Of a stretch of DNA of 64,000 nucleotides, positions 59,240 to 64,000 are shown piece after piece (the stretch's first letter is position 1; the number at the start of each line of letters is the position of its first letter). The stretch comes from Bimastos eiseni (Eukaryota > Annelida > Clitellata > Crassiclitellata > Lumbricidae): the NCBI GenBank assembly GCA_959347315.1, contig OY365819.1, forward strand, positions 18,577,119-18,641,118. Reading direction: 5' to 3'. Both the position numbers and the translations under genes were made by a program. The notes beneath the pieces were generated by a model, which was not told the DNA's origin, did not search any database, and saw nothing but the letters and a program-made list of their open reading frames with translations.

Positions 59240-61480
59240 CGGTTCACCTCGCGTCGCGGACATCAATCGCTTGTTTCGTACAAAATTACATAAATGATAG
59301 TCTACGCTCCATTTTGATAGGCAGCGCACGTCCGCCTAATTGAATGTTTTTCATTCAACGCTTCACTGTACATGATGTAGCCTACATATGTATGCACGTA
59401 TCATGTATCCGCCCCGGTGACGTCATGCCTGTAAAGAAGATTCGGAGAATTATCTGTAGAATCGATAGCAATGTTCTTTCTCTTGCGTGCCCAGAGGAAA
59501 GTCTAATGATGTCCGCGCTACCAACGTCTCCGATTGCCAGGATGTTGTCGCTGTTTCGCATACTCAACAGGTGGTTTCCTCAGCAGGCGATTTCAGAGCC
59601 AGCTTTTACATGTGTCAATGGTTGCTGGCTGTTTCCATAGAGAGGCACCATCCATTAGGATATTCCGCAGGCAGCACACGCGCACGCGCGCACACACACA
59701 CAAACTACAATTAGTTATATTAACATTAAAATGGCACCTTTGATTCCCATCAAGGACACGAAGTATGTCAGACAGCAATAATTGAACAGACTACTCGGAG
59801 TGTCACCAGAGGCGCTGTTGGCTAAAGCGGCATAATTACTGTAGCCGTGTCCGTTTACCCTTGCCAAGGGGTTGTATACCCAGAGTTTTACAATGGTCGG
59901 CTTATGATCATCGCGCAGCCATAGGCTTCTATCCCTCGAAGTCATCGGAGCAACTTCTCTCGTCTCCTCTCCATCTCGCCTCTTCTTTAAACCCCCATAA
60001 TTGAGATGAAATCGCTAAATGAAAATCTTCCCCTTTTTTTCCTTGGTTGGATCATTTGACATAAGGTTACCAGGGCGCATTAGTCCCTGCGCCATGGCTT
60101 TCTACACGGATCACACGAGTAGCCCTACCAGAGAGTCTCTACCCATAGTTGAACAACGGTGAACTGACACTCACACGAGTATCCCTACCAAGTGATTCCT
60201 ATCCAGAGTTTCACAGATGATACTAGGTCCTCTGCTTCTGAATGAGCAGCGTCATAATAACCACATCCTGTTGCATCCTCGCTATACACGATAGCGTCAC
60301 CGTCCACTCATTGGTAGCAGATGAGGCACAGCCCGGAAATCTCTCCCACCGTCGGGCCAGCGTACAGCAGGTACCGTATTCGTTGCGTGTATACCAGTAG
60401 GCTGCAGTCTTTCTGTCCTAGACCTGAAACCTCAAGATCAAGGTCTAGACTTTGAATCTCGAGACACGGTCAATGAAAAATAACAATAATGCTAAGAAAT
60501 GTATTCCTGAATAAAAAAATTGTCAAGTCGGACAACTAGCTAATTTGATGAAAACCTTATGCTGTTATTTTTTTAAGTGAAACAACTTTCCATAGCTGAC
60601 AAAAATCGTGGATATTTGGCGTAGACTTCACCGTTATCGTTGCTTTGACTTAGTGGTTAGCAACTGTTTCATTCCTGAAGCAATGCCAGAGCATCGACAA
60701 TCAAGTCTTGTTTGGACCAAGAATTTATTTGAGCCTGAAGACCAAGGCCAAGGCTTTGAACATAAAGACCAAGACCTTGGTTCTAAAGACCAGCTTTCGA
60801 GAGGTTCTTATAAGGCGCTATATAAATAGCCATATACATATATATAATACGCTTTAAAAGAATGTGTTCGAAACCAAGACCTTAGTCTCGAGGGCAACAA
60901 GACTGGTGGGTAGCAAATCGGACTCATTAAAAGGCGAAATGGACAAAAGTACAAAGCTCCTCAACAAATCAAAGCCCTTTTGGAGACTTAGGTCTATATG
61001 ATGCGTTGTTGAGTGATCATCGATAACCAGTTACCCATGTGACCCTCAGCAAAGAACAGATTGACACAATTACCAGTACAACCAATAGAAAAATAGGTCA
61101 CAATATTAACAAGACCTGATGAAACAATAAAAGCTCTAATAAAACAGCTGAAGTCTTAGTCTTCTTTTAAATATGCATGCAAGCATTGAACTCAAACAAT
61201 TTCCGGTTCACTTCGAGCTTGCACAATATATATATATACATATATATATATATATGCACTAGTAAACAAAACACTATTGTCAGTTACATATCCAACATCT
61301 CGATTATCATTTCCATGTTATATACAATTATGCTGGCTTTATGGAAGAATTAAAACAAAATAATATAAAATAACGATCAGAATGCAAATGGTTCTCATTT
61401 CTGTAGGCATTATTTTGAAAATCTATTAGCGCTGTAATACAGACGACAATACACTTTAAAGTAGAGCCTACAATTTCAGC
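59240..61480. other. Gene-poor stretch
   Basis: Holds a CA-type repeat at 59680-59702 and repeated CACACGAGTA.CCCTACCA segments at about 60112-60200. A SINE-like unit at about 60640-60840 has box-A-like TTAGTGGTTAGCAACTG and ends in GGCGCTATATAAATAGC. No gene is recognised. Confidence 0.45.
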
Positions 61481-61489
61481 CACATGCAG

Positions 61490-61632
61490 GAGCGTCAATC
61501 CCTCTGAGTGATGGAAGCAAACCTCATGGTCCTAAGTACCAGGAAGGAAAGCTATCCCCATAACATGCAAAAGAGTTCCCCTACCTGAAATTGGAGGCAT
61601 TTGCCTCCAGACCCCCCTATCTGGACGCCCAT
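61490..61632. repeat. Dispersed repeat, copy 2
   Basis: GCGTCAATCCCTCTGAGTGA through CCCCCCTATCTGGACGCC, matching 7515-7655. Confidence 0.65.
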
Positions 61633-62744
61633 GGCCATATGTAGGTACAAAACCCATGTGACACATAATATCCTACAGGAGGCCCCGGCCTATTCAGCAC
61701 ATAATCTATAACTGAGTCAAAATTTTCGAAATCTGAATGAAATGTATTTACATCTGGCGAATAATTTCAATTGCAATTCTTCAATTGGCCAATCGAACGA
61801 AAAGATTTCACGCGGAAGGGTCAGTAAGTATGTAAGCACACATTCGCGACAATGTTGACAAGAATCCGTCAATTGACTATGAATAATCATATAGAACCTG
61901 ATTGGCTGGAATCGATTAATTACCTACAAATCAACTGAGCCTACAAAACGTATAATTACATCTCGCAAATGGATGAAATTAAACAAACGTGAGAATTTTC
62001 CGTATGTTGTCTTATGAATAAATTCTCTTATTGGCAGTTATAAGTATGCATACGTGTATATATATATGTATGTATGTATGTATGTACGCATATATGTGAG
62101 TGCTTGCGTATGTATGCCATTGTATGTGTATTCCTATGTGTGGAATATTTCACCAGCTTAACCGAACGATTTCTCTCTTACTTCAAACATTCATATTATT
62201 GTCGACCGTTGACAATGTAATCGACTGCCAACTGTCATCATTTCTTTTCAGTCTGTCGATGATTGTCATTCACTTCCTTTAGAATAATTGCATTACTGGA
62301 ATCGTCAATGCGTCGACATGAAGTCCATTTTGCCGCCATTTATTTTTAGACTGGTCCTCTATAATCAATGTCTCTACACGACTTCCGTTCGTTCTTGAAC
62401 CATTTGTTCAAACAGTTTGCAGGACTACCATACATCGCTCAAACAGCAATGCGACCAATGCGTCGATTATTTCAGCTAGGCTAATATCGGCATATATAAT
62501 GTATATACATATATATATATGTATGTGTTTATATACATTTGTTGATCAGTTTTTCTCAACGACTAACGGCACTCTTTCCGATTAAGGATGGCTTTTGTTT
62601 TTCGTCTACAGCATTATACCATGTCTTCGCTCATTGCTCATACATAGCTTTCATTTATGGAACATTGAAGCCGTCTTTCTTTGACTATATTCTTTGTGTT
62701 TTCGCAATCATGACGTCAACTCGTCAGCCATTTGTGTTCTGTAT

Positions 62745-63020
62745 TTGTTTCGCCTGTGCGCTGAGCTCATTGTTGTCAAATGACCTTTAGCTGTGGACTG
62801 TTTAAACTTTCACTTTTGTCCCGATATTTTTTAGATCAGAGCCTTCACGGAATCTCCAGTTGTCAGTCATTTTTGGGTATGTCTTTGTTTCGCATATACA
62901 CTCAGCTCATTGTTGTAAAACGACATCTAGCTGTGGGCAATTTGAACTGTCAATTCTCTCCCGATATTCATAGACCAGTGCTTTCATGGAATGTCCAATT
63001 GTCAGCCATTTTAGGCTGTA
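62745..63020. repeat. Tandem duplication of about 140 bp downstream of innexin
   Basis: Two direct copies begin with GCTCATTGTTGT near 62765 and 62906. They share TAGCTGTGG, CCCGATATT, CATGGAAT/CACGGAAT and TTGTCAG.CATTTT in the same order. A shorter related piece (CATTGCTGTCACATGA) overlaps the innexin stop codon at 63113. Confidence 0.75.
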
Positions 63021-63112
63021 TTTTAGAGAACCCACACACCAGGTCAGTGCCTCAACGTGGGGTTCATATATAGACGTCATTTTCACGTACGTAAAAACTT
63101 AGATCATTGCTG

Positions 63113-64000
63113 TCACATGATTTCCATCCGCCGTCCATTTTGTTTTGCCTTCGTCGGCTTTCTTCCCCCTGTCTTTTCGGCGATAAGTCTTCGCTCAGGA
63201 CTGTAGTTGTTCCAGAGTCCACACAGCGCCTCACCCGCCACAACCTCTCCCATGTTCATTCCCAGGAGCCGTACGATGAACATGCCATCGCGGCGCAGGT
63301 AGTTCTCCGTAAATTTGGCGAGGACTCCAGGGTCCCGATGGGTGGCATCAAACGCCCGTAGCTGCTTCCGCACGTACTGGACCTGACCAGGCCAGTAGAG
63401 GGCACGAAAGAGCCACTTGAGAGTGTTGACGGCGATGACCAAGGCAAGAAAAACGAACCAGAACCAGAGGAAGATGAAGATCTTCTCGTTGAAAAGGTTG
63501 ATGGCGAGGGCGCACTGGACGACGTAGCTGTGGACCCTCGACTGGTGTCGTATCTCGAACTCGCAGATGGTCACTCGGGGGAAGCGGACGGACTGCGTCC
63601 AGTCCTGACCGCGGATCAGGCGATCGACGATGTAGATGCCGTAAAGGTGGAAGTCGTTGCCAAGGAAGGCGTCGAGCAGAAAGAGCTGGCCCACGGCGTT
63701 CGCCATGTACAACACCTTCACTATGAGGTAGGCGTTGATCAGATAGTTCCCGTAGAGCCGGCCACCGATCAGACAACACAGTCTGGCGACGAAGTGCTTA
63801 ACGCGGACGCAGCATCCCGTCTTGTGGTCGCGCTGGGCGAGCAGGAACCGGTCCATCTGATTGACGATATAACGGATCGCCTTCTCGCGAATCTCCAGGT
63901 AGGAAGCCTGGCAGGAGACGTGGGCAGCGTCCATGACCGTCACCAGGTGAATTCCTGAACGTTTGTTGAAGAAGCGCCAGATTAGAGACGGTACAATGGC
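63113..64000 (-). CDS. Innexin gap-junction protein (C-terminal part, 5' end outside window)
   Basis: Innexins form invertebrate gap junctions and hemichannels from subunits with four membrane spans. This open frame runs from the window edge to TGA at 63115-63113, giving 295 residues. It starts in the cytoplasmic loop (PSLIWRFFNKRSG, EIREKAIRYIVNQMDRF). It then has the third membrane span (about residues 88-110, AYLIVKVLYMANAVGQLFLL) and the second extracellular loop with FPRVTICEFEIR and VVQCALAINLFNEKIF, including its two cysteines. The fourth span (FIFLWFWFVFLALVIAVNTL) and a tail with ENYLRRDGMFIVRLL follow. The start, first two spans and any upstream exons lie beyond 64000. Codons here are more GC-rich than the surrounding DNA. 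Which innexin paralogue this is cannot be decided. Confidence 0.95.
   Translation of the reverse strand, partial: AIVPSLIWRFFNKRSGIHLVTVMDAAHVSCQASYLEIREKAIRYIVNQMDRFLLAQRDHKTGCCVRVKHFVARLCCLIGGRLYGNYLINAYLIVKVLYMANAVGQLFLLDAFLGNDFHLYGIYIVDRLIRGQDWTQSVRFPRVTICEFEIRHQSRVHSYVVQCALAINLFNEKIFIFLWFWFVFLALVIAVNTLKWLFRALYWPGQVQYVRKQLRAFDATHRDPGVLAKFTENYLRRDGMFIVRLLGMNMGEVVAGEALCGLWNNYSPERRLIAEKTGGRKPTKAKQNGRRMEIM

Noticed and set aside
63348..63779. Overlapping minus- and plus-strand frames in the innexin exon
   Set aside because: Shadows of the innexin frame caused by its higher GC content.

Overview
This is a 64 kb piece of an AT-rich, intron-rich invertebrate animal genome. The genes are multi-exon with GT-AG introns. 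The DNA between them is full of SINEs, non-LTR retrotransposon fragments, non-autonomous hAT elements and simple repeats. The right edge encodes an innexin, a family found in protostomes and cnidarians but not reported from echinoderms. A lophotrochozoan-type animal is my best guess; the species cannot be named from the sequence.

Layout. (1) 1-22.8 kb, + strand: the 3' two thirds of SEC16, the scaffold of ER exit sites, as 17 coding exons that join in frame into 907 residues. Its N-terminal half lies left of the window. (2) 22.9-26.1 kb: two fold-back elements, one of about 2.2 kb, lying between the convergent ends of SEC16 and RCC1. (3) 27.0-35.7 kb, - strand: a complete RCC1 (Ran guanine-nucleotide exchange factor) in ten coding exons, 737 residues, with an unusual lysine/glutamate-rich N-terminal extension of about 340 residues. 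(4) 37.6-40.0 kb: a long purine/pyrimidine inverted repeat, followed by a dead hAT (ZBED5/SCAND3-like) transposon at 40.6-41.8 kb. (5) 42.1-48.9 kb, - strand: a non-coding snoRNA host gene carrying at least ten box C/D snoRNAs. They belong to three families matching vertebrate SNORD74, SNORD76 and SNORD79, which in mammals are intron-encoded in GAS5. The gene starts with a 5'TOP-like CTTTTC and has short exons with good splice sites. (6) 49-63 kb: gene-poor, with SINEs, LINE fragments, hAT MITEs and microsatellites; I recognise no gene. (7) 63.1-64.0 kb, - strand: the last coding exon of an innexin, running off the right edge.

The most interesting object is the GAS5-like locus. The snoRNAs were recognised from guide sequences, C/D boxes and terminal stems. 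The three families are interleaved and amplified, with at least one exon-plus-snoRNA unit duplicated in tandem. SNORD74- and SNORD79-type guides address two nearby nucleotides in the same short stretch of 28S rRNA. All gene models come from reading splice sites and protein similarity by eye, with no transcript data or alignment software.
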